From: Nitrosopolaris sp035691865
GTDB taxonomy: Archaea; Thermoproteota; Nitrososphaeria; Nitrososphaerales; Nitrososphaeraceae
Assembly (NCBI GenBank): GCA_035691865.1
Contig: DASSIM010000023.1
Span: 62,001 to 126,000, forward strand
Direction: 5' to 3'
DNA: 64,000 nucleotides
This document shows, piece by piece, positions 48,852 through 58,574 of the stretch; position 1 is the first letter of the stretch, and each line of letters starts with the position of its first letter. The translations under genes were made by a program, and so were the position numbers. The notes beneath the pieces were generated by a model. The model had not been told where the DNA came from. It made no database searches and was given only the letters and a program-made list of their open reading frames with translations.

Positions 48852-48945
48852 AGGTTAAGGCGGTTCCCTCTTTGACTTAAATGTTTTCAAATCATATTAA
48901 TTGTCGTTGGTATTCCGTTCTCCACAGCAAGTACGTAATATAGAT

Positions 48946-48958
48946 GTACTTGAAGTAC
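48946..48958. promoter_or_regulatory. Palindrome between ferritin-like gene and tatC
   Basis: GTACTTgAAGTAC is a perfect six-base inverted repeat around one G, lying 9 bases before the tatC ATG. Related GTACGTA pieces flank it at 48931 and 48955. It could be an operator for either gene. Confidence 0.4.
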
Positions 48959-48967
48959 GTATAATAA

Positions 48968-49753
48968 ATGTACAAGCAAAGCCCGTACTCGGGTTACCTA
49001 AAAGATCTCAGGATTAGGGTACTCAGAATAAGTATCACAGTGGGATTAGGGACAACTCTTTGTATGACTCTCAGTATCGATATCTTCGATCTTAACGGTT
49101 ACAAAATACCCCTACTATATCCAGCGCCCTTGAATAACCTGGCAACTCAGATAATCCACACTATGAAAGAGAATCTGCTCCCAAAAAACGTTAACCTTAT
49201 ACAAGTTACGCCACAAGGATCTTTCCTTACTCAAATCTATGTCGCAACCTTGATAGGTATAGCTTTGGCCGTTCCAATTACGATTAGGGAAATAATAGCA
49301 TTTGTGGGACCAGCACTAAATCAACATGAGAAAGCAATTATAAAAAAAATTACAATACCTGCCATCGGACTTTTCGCAATTGGCTGCCTATTCTCATACT
49401 TTTTCGTTATACCAAACATGCTTGATTTCTTGTACAAATATGGAGAGTCAATTGGCGTTATTGCATTCTTTAACATATCAGAATTTATTCCATTTGTAGT
49501 TCAGTTCCTAATCGTATTTGGATTTTCATATCAATTCCCTCTAATAATGTGGGCTACTACGTTATTCAATATAGTTGAGCCTACGTTCTGGAGGGACAAC
49601 TTGAGGTACATGATAATCATATTTGTTGTCTTTGGTGCGGTTATAACCCCTGATGGTAGTGGAGTCACTATGTGGTTTGTTGCGGGACCAATGCTTCTCC
49701 TTTATCTGCTTGGTATGCTGTTTATAGAGTGGAAGATTAAAGGACACTCCTAA
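48968..49753 (+). CDS. tatC: Sec-independent translocase subunit TatC
   Basis: A 261-residue membrane protein with six hydrophobic segments. Conserved features include the N-terminal YLKDLRIRVLR, PLNNLATQIIHTMKENLLP, the Pro/Glu-rich turn FVGPALNQHEKAI, and ISEFIPFVVQFLIVFG. TatC binds twin-arginine signals of folded exported proteins with TatA. No tatA is adjacent. The first cytoplasmic loop is longer than usual and the protein starts with a short polar tail. Secreted Rieske and molybdo-oxidoreductase proteins would be normal substrates. Confidence 0.92.
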   Translation: MYKQSPYSGYLKDLRIRVLRISITVGLGTTLCMTLSIDIFDLNGYKIPLLYPAPLNNLATQIIHTMKENLLPKNVNLIQVTPQGSFLTQIYVATLIGIALAVPITIREIIAFVGPALNQHEKAIIKKITIPAIGLFAIGCLFSYFFVIPNMLDFLYKYGESIGVIAFFNISEFIPFVVQFLIVFGFSYQFPLIMWATTLFNIVEPTFWRDNLRYMIIIFVVFGAVITPDGSGVTMWFVAGPMLLLYLLGMLFIEWKIKGHS

Positions 49754-50532
49754 TTTCTAAGGTTGAAAGCGCACCAAGTAATAGGGATACACGTATATTA
49801 TCTCGGAGATTCTTCGAATTTCAGAGATGAAAAAATCCTAAATTTACAGAAGAGTCTATAAAATTTATTGCATTTCGAAGTTCTGCTATATTAATAGGAG
49901 AGGATGTTCTATCCTCACTTTCTAACAAATTCTTCGGTACAGGCAATCCATATCGGTTAATAGATTTTTTTTCTATCGGTGCAAACTATAGAATCATAAA
50001 CTTGATTACGTGTGTTCCTCTATTGTATGAATCACAACTTGCGTATCACCGAATTTAACAACCATATAACTATACTTTTGCGTAGATAGAATCTTCTTGT
50101 TTTCATCCGTTATAAAATTTGGTGGACGATACTGCCTTTACTGTTGCTTTTCTGAATTGAACCTTCGAGAGAAGAGATGGCAGCAAACCCATGTTACCAC
50201 CGTATCAAATCATTCTAATTATAAATACTATCATTACTCATAAAAAGAGTTTTTCGTTCAGGAGCTTTAATTTGTCTTGTTGACTATCATAATCCTTCTT
50301 AATTCTTGATTGGTAACCACATGAAGTTACAAAACACATTTTTTTGCGAATTACCTTCCGTCTTCTTCTGTCATATAGTTTATCTACTCAACAAATTAGA
50401 CCAGAAAAAATGAAACTTTTGCGATTGCTGCGGCTGGAATCTCCTTTTTTGATTTTGGCAACATCCTGTGAATTTTTTGTACTAATTTCAATGCCAGTAG
50501 TGTGACATATCTGGCATATATACCACATAAAT
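49754..50532. other. Long intergenic region (779 bases)
   Basis: No gene seen between the convergent tatC and rfcL genes. T-runs at 50338 and 49966 might end transcripts. Confidence 0.4.
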
Positions 50533-51774
50533 TTATCTCTTCTTCTTCCCTGCTCGCTCCATCTCTTTTGCTAAAGCCTCGCCTGCTTTTTCATCTAGGT
50601 TTGAAACTCTTGCAAATTCCTCGGGATCTTCTTTATTATCAATCATAATTTGAATCAAATAAGGTAAGTATACTGAGCCAAATATACTCTTTGATGTGTG
50701 AGCTTTTTCTGCAAGATCTAAAATTAAATTTTTCATTGATTGGCCTCTTGCAAAAATAGGCGCCATTACTGGCCAAATCATGCTATACTGGTTGTATTTT
50801 ATTCCCTTGTTGCGAGAGTTTTCGAATAAACCATAGGCGATTATATTGTCTAGATACTTGAGGAGGCTCCATTGCCTATTTTGGCCGATTCGTCCTACTA
50901 TTATATCTACTCTGGAGAGTACATCCAGAAGTGTAGCCATACTATCGTAGTTGATACGCGAGGAGACTATACTAGAAAACAGGGCGTTGATCTTATCCTT
51001 TCGCCTTGCCTCAGGTGAAATACCAAAGCGTGGGTCTGGGTATATTGCATCTGCGTGTGATAGAAAGGCTTTTGCCTCCTGCGGAGAATTGGAAGAAAAA
51101 TAACCGCTTATCGCACTTGCAATGTCTAATTCAATAATATCTTCCCGCATGACATTATAGCCGGCAGCTTTTCCTTGTACACTATTTAATAACGATCGGA
51201 TATCTCCACGACTGCGATTTACAATTAAAATTTTTTCTTCTGTGTCCATTTTCTTATTTTGGTTTCTTAGAACATAATCTAAAAACATGGCCAACTCTCT
51301 AGGAGGAACAGGGTTGAATTTTATAATCTTGCAAACTTTTGCAAGTTGTTTAATTTTTGTATTATCTTGAGCATTGGCAGCCATAATGACAGGGATGGTC
51401 GGCTCTTTCATCATTTTAACGAGAGACTCTATTCCGCCAGCGTCTTCTCTTCCAGAAATACCATCAACTTCATCCAAGAATAATAACATTGTTCTTCCAG
51501 ATACACTTGTGTTGTTAAACATTGGCATGATCAAAGTTTCGAGATCTTCTCGGTTCCTCGTGTCACTGGCATTCATTTCAATTAAATCATAGTCAAATTT
51601 GCGTGCCAGCACTTGCACGAGGGTTGTCTTCCCAACTCCACTAGGTCCAACCAGTAGCAAAGGTCTACTTCCATCAATCCATCGTGATAACCATTTCATT
51701 ACAGCCAACCTGGCATCTTCATTTCCTATCATTTGCTCCACCTTTTGTGGGCGGTAAATATCTGTCCACATCAT
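50533..51774 (-). CDS. rfcL: Replication factor C large subunit (clamp loader)
   Basis: A 413-residue AAA+ protein. Walker A GPSGVGKTT (43-51), Walker B LLFLDEVDG (98-105), sensor 1 MAANAQDN and the SRGDIRSLLN region (sensor 2) are present. It forms the loader of the PCNA ring with RfcS. The C-terminus ends KEMERAGKKKR without the Q-x2-L-x2-FF PIP box found on many archaeal RfcL proteins, and the length is at the short end. The ATG start (MMWTDIYRPQKVEQMIGNED) matches the family. Confidence 0.92.
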   Translation of the reverse strand: MMWTDIYRPQKVEQMIGNEDARLAVMKWLSRWIDGSRPLLLVGPSGVGKTTLVQVLARKFDYDLIEMNASDTRNREDLETLIMPMFNNTSVSGRTMLLFLDEVDGISGREDAGGIESLVKMMKEPTIPVIMAANAQDNTKIKQLAKVCKIIKFNPVPPRELAMFLDYVLRNQNKKMDTEEKILIVNRSRGDIRSLLNSVQGKAAGYNVMREDIIELDIASAISGYFSSNSPQEAKAFLSHADAIYPDPRFGISPEARRKDKINALFSSIVSSRINYDSMATLLDVLSRVDIIVGRIGQNRQWSLLKYLDNIIAYGLFENSRNKGIKYNQYSMIWPVMAPIFARGQSMKNLILDLAEKAHTSKSIFGSVYLPYLIQIMIDNKEDPEEFARVSNLDEKAGEALAKEMERAGKKKR

Positions 51775-52254
51775 ACAGTGTATATACCGAAATAATTTAT
51801 CATTAAATATATTCCTTATAGGATTTCCTATGACAATTTTGGTGTAATCTGGTTCCTGCGATGAATGTTTCTCCTACCTGAGCACGCAAAAAAATAATAC
51901 TAGAACATGAGACAAACGAAATAAATTGTTTATTACGGGATGGTAAAAGTGCACAATAAAATCAACATGAGCGATAGAAATTGCACCAAATATATCAAAA
52001 TGCAGGATTTAGGTGTACTGGGCTGCTGACTAAATGGGTACTTGAGATTAGATTGCTATTTTGCCAAGTGATTGATTGAATTTCATATATTATAACATGA
52101 AACGAATAAAGTCAATTATATCCTATTGGCTGTTTGTCTTATCGGTGGATTCCGATATCTATAAAACCTCACACCTAGGTACTGGTCATAAAAAAATACT
52201 TTACCGCATACAGCTCGGCTTTACTAATAAAACGTGCTCTGGTGTTTTCCAATA
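51775..52254. other. Intergenic (480 bases)
   Basis: No convincing gene; a frame at 52076-52264 partly overlaps the response-regulator relic on the other strand. Confidence 0.35.
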
Positions 52255-52511
52255 TCATGGCTAGAAAATTTTCGTAGTCTTTGTATATCGCTCCGCCAAT
52301 ACTTCATAATTGATTCCAAAAGCTGGCATAAACAATACCCGAATTTTACTATCTATTTTTCTGATTTTTCATAAAATGTAAACCCGTCCATTCTTGACAT
52401 CGCGATATCCAGTAACAAAAGGTGATACAAGTCGGGCTTGAAATCGTTTAGCCCCAAGTTCGGGTCGTTATATCCATTAACTCGTTCTTTAAAGGTGGTA
52501 AAATAGTTGAC
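52255..52511 (-). pseudogene. Response regulator receiver domain relic
   Basis: The minus strand reads FKERVNGYNDPNLGLNDFKP, then LYHLLLLDIAMSRMDGF: the phospho-acceptor Asp in the hydrophobic strand, followed by M-x3-DGF. After KSEK the phase changes (about 52357) to IDSKIRVLFMPAFGINYEVL. The N-terminal acidic pair (first beta-strand) and the C-terminal Lys region are missing or decayed. Receiver domains of this kind are paired with sensor kinases in Nitrososphaerales; the one at 61 kb is not adjacent. Confidence 0.6.
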
Positions 52512-52773
52512 TATTGTCTATTTAAAATACGAATATGGGAACAGGCGATTAGCGCATTTCAATCAGGCATATCTCCTTATTATCTATCTTGTATTGCTTT
52601 ATCTCAATAAAATCTCCACCGATGCACTCCTAACGCGTTCTGGATACTGCTACTGCGCCATATGCCACACTTCAATCCGCCTGTTCGAGCATATTTCTTT
52701 GCCTTTATGTGAAGAGGCCAAAGCAATTAATCTTAGAATATTTATAATCTAAATCCAAGATACTGCTGCATAG

Positions 52774-53937
52774 ATGCCGGATTGGGTTAAACTGAGAGAC
52801 GACTTTCCAATTACAAAGAAGTACACATATCTGGCTAACGCAGCTGTTGCTCCTATACCTTTACCAGTATACAATGAAGTTTCGAAGTTTTACAAAGACT
52901 TCCTGAACTGCGGTCAAATATTGTGGGATGAATGGGACACCAAAATGGAACAGACAAGGGATCTGTATGCGAAATTTATCGGTGCTGATGATAGAAAAGA
53001 AATCGCATTCACCCATTCAACTAGCGAAGGCATGAATATAATTGCTCATATGCTCTCAGATAAAGGGATTGTAATAACGAACGAATTAGAATTTCCATCT
53101 TCGAACCTGCCTTGGATTAACAAAAATCCAATTAATATTAGATTCGTGAAGGCGACCGACCAGAATAAAATACTAATAAACGATATTGTAAGGATGATCG
53201 ACCAGAATGATAAAGCAGCAAAGACTGTGGTTACTAGCCACGTGCAGTATTCTACTGGCTTCAGACAGGATCTAGATGAGCTTGGCAAGCTAACAAAACA
53301 AAAAGGACTTTATTTTGTAGTAAATCCTACACAATCACTTGGAGCATTACATTTCAATGTTAAGGATTTTGGAATTGATTTTATGACATCAAACGGGCAT
53401 AAATGGATCCTATCGTGTTTTGGGATTGGCACTATCTACATCAAGGGGAAATATTTAAGGGACGCAGAAAACTTCAAGCCATCATTTTTTAGTCAATTTG
53501 GTCAAAAACGCAGAGAGAATTTTGATAGTAACATGAAAATCAATGCATCTAACACTGCAACAAAATTTGAACTTGCTACTCCTCATTTTCCCAACATAAT
53601 CGCACTAAATACCTCACTTCAATACATTTCCAAAATTGGAATAAGGCATATTGAAAAACGAATTCTGAATCTAACAGATTATTTGATTGATAATCTTCAA
53701 AAAATGAAATTAGAAATTCTCTCGCCAATAGAAGAGAGAAAATATAGATCAGGAATAATTCTATTCAAAACAAGAAAAAAACGCCCAGTTGACACTGTTT
53801 TAGAATTAAAAAAGAAAAGCAAAATAATTGTCTCGGCAAGAGGAATGGGTATTAGAGTTTCTACCCATTTCTATAACAACGAAGATGATATAGATAGATT
53901 AATTCTGGGCTTACGGAAACTGCTACAAATACGGTAA
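52774..53937 (+). CDS. Class-V aminotransferase (cysteine desulfurase-like), Asp-to-Asn at PLP site
   Basis: A 387-residue PLP-fold protein. Lys210 in SNGHKW is the Schiff-base lysine, and HSTSEGMN (about 77-84) binds the PLP phosphate. The Asp that normally pairs with the PLP ring nitrogen (VDxxQSxG) is Asn184 here (VVNPTQSLG), which should weaken electron withdrawal. It lacks the usual desulfurase catalytic Cys loop in its C-terminus. Functions in this family include desulfurases, isopenicillin epimerase-like and selenocysteine lyases. Specificity is unknown. It starts with ATG and is monocistronic. Confidence 0.82.
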   Translation: MPDWVKLRDDFPITKKYTYLANAAVAPIPLPVYNEVSKFYKDFLNCGQILWDEWDTKMEQTRDLYAKFIGADDRKEIAFTHSTSEGMNIIAHMLSDKGIVITNELEFPSSNLPWINKNPINIRFVKATDQNKILINDIVRMIDQNDKAAKTVVTSHVQYSTGFRQDLDELGKLTKQKGLYFVVNPTQSLGALHFNVKDFGIDFMTSNGHKWILSCFGIGTIYIKGKYLRDAENFKPSFFSQFGQKRRENFDSNMKINASNTATKFELATPHFPNIIALNTSLQYISKIGIRHIEKRILNLTDYLIDNLQKMKLEILSPIEERKYRSGIILFKTRKKRPVDTVLELKKKSKIIVSARGMGIRVSTHFYNNEDDIDRLILGLRKLLQIR

Positions 53938-54296
53938 TATTATGTTAAGATTACGAAGTTGCACAATAAGTAGATTGACAGTAGTCGTACCATAAATACC
54001 GAAATTTCCTATAATCATCGGCAAAATTGACTGGCTTGCCGAGTTTGGTTAGCGACTATCTAACAACTAAGCAATTGCATGGCTTGTGATTACCATCGCA
54101 AAAGCAAAAGCGAATGCACTGCTAGAATTTAACTGAAGTGACATGCTCGTTAAACTTCTGTTAGAGATATATATGACAACGACAAATACATTAGTGACAA
54201 AAGAGCTTTAGGTAGAAAGACAAACACAGCTGACTTTGTCTTTTTTCAGGAAGTGTTGTTGTTATAAATCGCTCTAAATATTATAGATGATTTGAT
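53938..54296. other. Intergenic (359 bases)
   Basis: No gene seen; AT-rich near 54270-54296 ahead of the next gene. Confidence 0.4.
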
Positions 54297-54545
54297 ATGA
54301 GGACATTAGATCTTTTAGGGAAAATTCTAGGTCAAGGTTGTCATGCTGAAATACTGGAAAATAATCCAGCTGGATTATTGTTAGTTGTGAAGGCTGAGAA
54401 TAGATTAACAAGTTCTGTTGGGGCCATGATACGAAATGAAGGATTCAGATTTAGATATTGCTACAGCGAAACAGATGGTAAAACTGTAATTATTTTTAGC
54501 AAAAGCCATAACAATGGTGTGAATACGTCAATTGCATCCTTTTAG
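54297..54545 (+). CDS. Hypothetical protein
   Basis: An 82-residue alpha/beta protein (LDLLGKILGQGCHAEILENN ... LLLVVKAENRLTSSVGAMIR ... RFRYCYSETDGKTVIIFSKS). The strand-helix-strand pattern is clear, with no membrane segment. No family is recognised. Confidence 0.55.
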   Translation: MRTLDLLGKILGQGCHAEILENNPAGLLLVVKAENRLTSSVGAMIRNEGFRFRYCYSETDGKTVIIFSKSHNNGVNTSIASF

Positions 54546-54966
54546 CTTAGATTAGCGCTATTGTATCTGCATATGTTGCCTGGCTTGCGTCTTGAATAAC
54601 CTTGATGCTAAGACACTCCTTTTGGAGAGTCATCGTGGTCTTTGGAAGATAGTTGTTCATTTGTGAATATTCGCCTCATAAACTTCACGGCCAGTTTTTC
54701 GATTGATCCTTGAAATCAGCAAGACACTAAGTGGTATGGAGCCTGAGAGTTACTTACTGTCTTCCTCGCCTAAGGAACTATCGGTGTATGATTTTGGTGT
54801 TTTACAATGCCAGTTGCATTCGGATTACCGCCTCTATTGCTCGTAGCATAGATTGACCTTGACGCCTAATGTTAGCATTGACCAAATGGTAATCATCTAA
54901 AATAAAAACGAGTAGCTCCAGCAAGACTTTTATGATTGTCGCAGTTTACATGAATTCGACCAACCA
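54546..54966. other. Intergenic (421 bases)
   Basis: No gene seen. Confidence 0.4.
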
Positions 54967-56364
54967 ATGGCCCTTAATCATGCCAAATACGTGATCTCTT
55001 TGGCAGTTGTTTGTATGACATTATTGTTGTTTGGTACATCACCATGGCCACAGCTAAAGCCGGTCTATGCCCAACAACTTTCAGCTCACTCAGCCATCGA
55101 ATTATTGGCTTCATCATCAGATCCGTCTCCGTTCTTCCTACCTCCACCATCCTCTTCTAATTCTCAAACTAATAGCACCAATTCTATGACAACGACAGCA
55201 GCGAATGTATCCAACTTCCTGTCTTACAGGAACTCTACTTTCGGAATCAGTGTTCAATATCCTTCCAATTGGACAAAGGAAGAAAATCATAACCTAACTT
55301 CCTCAGGCCGCATAGTTAAATTTAGTTCATCTCAAGGAACCCCTGATGCAACACTTAATATTATAGTTGGAAATCGGCTGCCCTCAGATATGTCCCTTGA
55401 GCAATTCAGTGCTGCGTCAATCAATGATTTGCGTCACTCCTTCCCCAGTTTTGATTTGCAGCAGTCAAATTCGACTACTCTGGGTGGTCTTCCCGCTCAT
55501 AGGGTAGTCTATACTGCAGAAGTAGCACCAGGATCTGGAGTTAAGTTTATGCAGGTTTGGACCATAAAAGATGCACGAGATTTCGTCATTACAGATGCTT
55601 CGTTACCAGGTAATTTCTCAACTTATTTACCAACAATACAACATATGATCGATTCCTTTGCATTTATTCCAACACCAGCAGCCAATAATGCAACTACAAC
55701 AGCAACCCAACAAGCCAACAACGCAACAGGAGCAACCAATCAAACCGGACCGCCGTCAGTAGCGAATAGGACAGCCTCTACGCCGCAAAGTAACCAAATT
55801 TCACTTTCATCAATTCGTCCATTTATGGATAACATTTTCAACGGTTCATCGTTCACCGGTATTGTGGGCATAAGTAGTGTAAACGGTGTCAAGATTACTG
55901 GAGTAAATCTTGGAAATAATCAGATATCAGTAACATTAAGACATATACTAACAACTGGAATTAATAACGTAAGCAGCGTTCCTCCTTCAGTTACTGTCAC
56001 GGTTATAAGAATACCCACGAATTTCCGAGATCTAATGTCAATAGCTACAGCTTTGGGCAGCATGGGAGCTAACGCTAGCATGCTGGCTAACAACGCGAAT
56101 CCTGCGAATGCTACGATACGACAAGGATTTGGTGGAATGGGAGCAAATGCTACGACACAGAATGATCCACTCAAGGCATTAGCGTTATTGAAAAATATTC
56201 AGATAGGAAGTAGTAGTATAATCAAAGCTGATTGGAGAGTACCTCAAACTACTACAATGGGGTTGATTGGTGCCAGCAATGGATCTTCATTTAATTCAAC
56301 CGCAGATTTTGTAATAGTCACAGTCATTCCATTCACAGGCAAGACTAACAATCTGACTGGGTAA
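54967..56364 (+). CDS. Secreted PsbP-like protein with C-terminal beta domain
   Basis: A 465-residue exported protein. The signal peptide spans about 6-36 (ending VYAQQ). A Ser/Thr/Asn linker leads to a PsbP-like domain (about 82-228), recognised from YRNSTFGISVQYPSNWTKEE, then LPSDMSLEQFSAASINDLRH and FVITDASLPGNFSTYLPTIQ. A second Asn/Thr/Ala linker (about 235-275) leads to a further beta domain (about 280-465). Such PsbP-like extracellular proteins are expanded in ammonia-oxidising archaea. No enzyme motif is seen in the second domain. Confidence 0.82.
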   Translation: MALNHAKYVISLAVVCMTLLLFGTSPWPQLKPVYAQQLSAHSAIELLASSSDPSPFFLPPPSSSNSQTNSTNSMTTTAANVSNFLSYRNSTFGISVQYPSNWTKEENHNLTSSGRIVKFSSSQGTPDATLNIIVGNRLPSDMSLEQFSAASINDLRHSFPSFDLQQSNSTTLGGLPAHRVVYTAEVAPGSGVKFMQVWTIKDARDFVITDASLPGNFSTYLPTIQHMIDSFAFIPTPAANNATTTATQQANNATGATNQTGPPSVANRTASTPQSNQISLSSIRPFMDNIFNGSSFTGIVGISSVNGVKITGVNLGNNQISVTLRHILTTGINNVSSVPPSVTVTVIRIPTNFRDLMSIATALGSMGANASMLANNANPANATIRQGFGGMGANATTQNDPLKALALLKNIQIGSSSIIKADWRVPQTTTMGLIGASNGSSFNSTADFVIVTVIPFTGKTNNLTG

Positions 56365-56752
56365 AATAGACTATTGTTTACATTGATATGGGTCGGCATT
56401 CTATCCGAAGGCGAAGATAGCTTTACCCGTACTTCAAAATGAAGCATTTGAGAGAGTATTTTCTAACAGATTGAGCTATATTTTTCAATTACTAGAAAAC
56501 GACGATCAGACCGATGTCGAAAGAAAAATTCAAGTCAAAAACTGGTCCAATATTATCTACGCGATTCCTGTTACATATGATTGGATACATTGCAATTCTA
56601 CGTAGGCTATCCTGGCTGGAGCTATGCAAGGACAGGTTATCTGATTAGGTGCATAAGATCAGAATTCGTCATAGTTTTTTTTCCGCGAAAATCGAAAATT
56701 CTGGAACATTTAAAAAAGAGTCATCGACAATAAGTGATGGAAGAACATAATA
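56365..56752. other. Intergenic (388 bases)
   Basis: No gene seen; AT-rich before 56753. Confidence 0.4.
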
Positions 56753-57343
56753 GTGACAGGCAGACATGTCTTTGTTTTACTCATTCTGTTAATGATTTTT
56801 TGTGTCGTTAATACTATTCTTCTCACCTCTCATGCTTATGCTGATTCACTTAGAAACGCTCTTCCTCAGAGGATTGGCAATTATAATGTGGAAATGAAAA
56901 CCGACCCGACGACCCCTATATCGGGTCATATTGTCAGGATTTTTCTGAAAATCAGTAGTGTTAATAGGGATGATCTTGTAGATCTTCCAATTATTATAAA
57001 TATATCTAAAGATGGGGTCAGGCAAGATACAACACATCCGATACTTGTGCCATACGGTCACTACACAGATGAATTCACTTTTAAAGAACCTGGTGTTTAC
57101 GCACTAGATGTTACAATTCTAGATGACGTTTACACAGGCCAAAATCTTACTGTCACATTTCCTATAACTGTGCTGACTCCCTTGCTTGGTTACTTTTCAC
57201 TTTCTTCCTCTTCGTCATTACCTCTTATAGCAACTATCGCGATTATCGCAGGCACAAGCGGAGCAATTTTAATTTATAAAAGGAAGAGACGAGCGGGAAA
57301 AAGTATTGAGAATACGAGGACTGCACATAAAGATAGATATTGA
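56753..57343 (+). CDS. Type I membrane protein with Ig-like extracellular domain
   Basis: A 196-residue protein with GTG start. The signal peptide (5-30, ending SHAYAD) precedes a single beta-sandwich (about 40-142: MKTDPTTPISGHIVRIFLKI ... VPYGHYTDEFTFKEPGVYAL ... VFPITVL-like end). A C-terminal membrane helix (about 155-175) and a short basic tail (KRKRRAGKS) follow. This resembles archaeal surface proteins of the FixG/CARDB type. Role unknown; possible cell-surface sensor or copper-domain companion. Confidence 0.75.
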   Translation: MTGRHVFVLLILLMIFCVVNTILLTSHAYADSLRNALPQRIGNYNVEMKTDPTTPISGHIVRIFLKISSVNRDDLVDLPIIINISKDGVRQDTTHPILVPYGHYTDEFTFKEPGVYALDVTILDDVYTGQNLTVTFPITVLTPLLGYFSLSSSSSLPLIATIAIIAGTSGAILIYKRKRRAGKSIENTRTAHKDRY

Positions 57344-57754
57344 TTATTATCCCAGATTTGGGCTCCTTCTGTCTAATATAGTATGGCAGGAGTGTGACCT
57401 GTAAGACGATGATATGAATCTGAAAAAATTTTTGATATTTTATTGGCTCAGTCGATTTAAGCTCACATGTGCTGGATTTCGTTTAATCAAATCTAGTGCT
57501 GATCCAGTAACTAAGTAATTGCTGCTAACTGAGGCTCACACATTGTTTCTGGATCATTTTTTCAACTCATGGCAATGATATCTATTCCGATTGTTTGTTT
57601 CTCTCCTAGCTTTATAATAGGGAAAATACAAATAAGCTCAACTCCAACTATATTCGCGCTGATATAGTAACATAATAACCTGGCCTTTCAGTCTCTTGTA
57701 TACGCAAATCTCACAGAACTTATTAGACTTGATATTGTCATTGACTTGATATTG
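57344..57754. other. Intergenic (411 bases)
   Basis: An imperfect direct repeat (TTGATATTGTCA twice) lies at 57728-57760. No gene seen. Confidence 0.4.
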
Positions 57755-58009
57755 TCAGTGAGAAGTCAATTCATTAAATTTGTTACAACACGGGCATTGT
57801 AATACCAGTCCTAACTCGTCGGGGGTATGAAATTGATGCTTTATCTGCTCTTCACTCACATTTTTTGCAAGTAGGAAATTACAGTTACCACAATGAAAAC
57901 AAACATCGCCATCCCCCATGAAATATGAGCCTTTGCCTGATGTTTGCTTGAGGACCACTCTAGTTCCTTCTTGTGGCTCTGATGTTATAATACACCTTAT
58001 GTCAGTCAT
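57755..58009 (-). CDS. Zinc-ribbon mini-protein
   Basis: Start placed at MTDIRCIITSEPQEGTRVVL (58009); an ATG at 58042 adds 11 residues. The 84-residue protein has CFHCGNCNFLLAKN and later LQCPCCNKFNELTSH, a classic two-knuckle zinc ribbon with a short helix between. Related small ribbons are common in archaea as unassigned nucleic-acid or protein binding factors. The next zinc protein on the same strand lies 286 bases upstream. Confidence 0.7.
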   Translation of the reverse strand: MTDIRCIITSEPQEGTRVVLKQTSGKGSYFMGDGDVCFHCGNCNFLLAKNVSEEQIKHQFHTPDELGLVLQCPCCNKFNELTSH

Positions 58010-58066
58010 TTTTTTACGTTGACAATAAGCCGATATAAACACTTTCTTAATTATTCTAGCACTTCC

Positions 58067-58086
58067 GTCGCGTTTCGTCGCGTTTC
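58067..58086. repeat. Short tandem repeat GTCGCGTTTC
   Basis: Two adjacent copies of a ten-base unit, GC-richer than the surroundings, lie 58 bases upstream of the zinc-ribbon gene start. Confidence 0.6.
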
Positions 58087-58295
58087 ATACCCACACAACT
58101 TGCCGCCCTGTCCTGCGTTAGTGGCTGTTCTGCAGTCCATATAAAACAATGTCTAAATATTATGTATCGATTGAATCTGCACTCTTTACTCCTCACACAT
58201 CAAACCGTGTTCCTCAGCTTATTTTGGCGGAAAGCTATTCGTCTATTTCAAGAAAGCGATGTCGAGAATATGACTGTGCTATTACATTTTTTATC

Positions 58296-58574
58296 TTAGA
58301 TAAATTGTCCTGTATCCTTCGCTTGGGCGTAAAGATAAAAGTTACACACTTCACAGAAATAGTAGAGACTGTCGAAGCTAGAGTATAACACCATGACATC
58401 AGAGCAACGTGGACACTCAATTTCGAATTGTAATTCTATTGTCGTTCTGCTGTCCTGTCTCTCATACCTCTCATCCTGTTGGTACTGTAAACTATTTGAA
58501 GCACAGAGCTGCGTTAACAGCCTTTTGTTTACCATGTTATTATTTGGCCTCTCAGTCAGGTATCTATCCTTCAC
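58296..58574 (-). CDS. Zinc-ribbon mini-protein
   Basis: A 92-residue protein with IECPRCSDVMVLYSSFDSLY and FCEVCNFYLYAQAKDTG: C-x2-C ... C-x2-C with 17-20 residues between. The first 40 residues are polar and may be untranslated; an internal MVNKRLL start is possible. It belongs to the same loose class as the ribbons at 13.7 and 57.9 kb. Confidence 0.6.
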   Translation of the reverse strand: MKDRYLTERPNNNMVNKRLLTQLCASNSLQYQQDERYERQDSRTTIELQFEIECPRCSDVMVLYSSFDSLYYFCEVCNFYLYAQAKDTGQFI

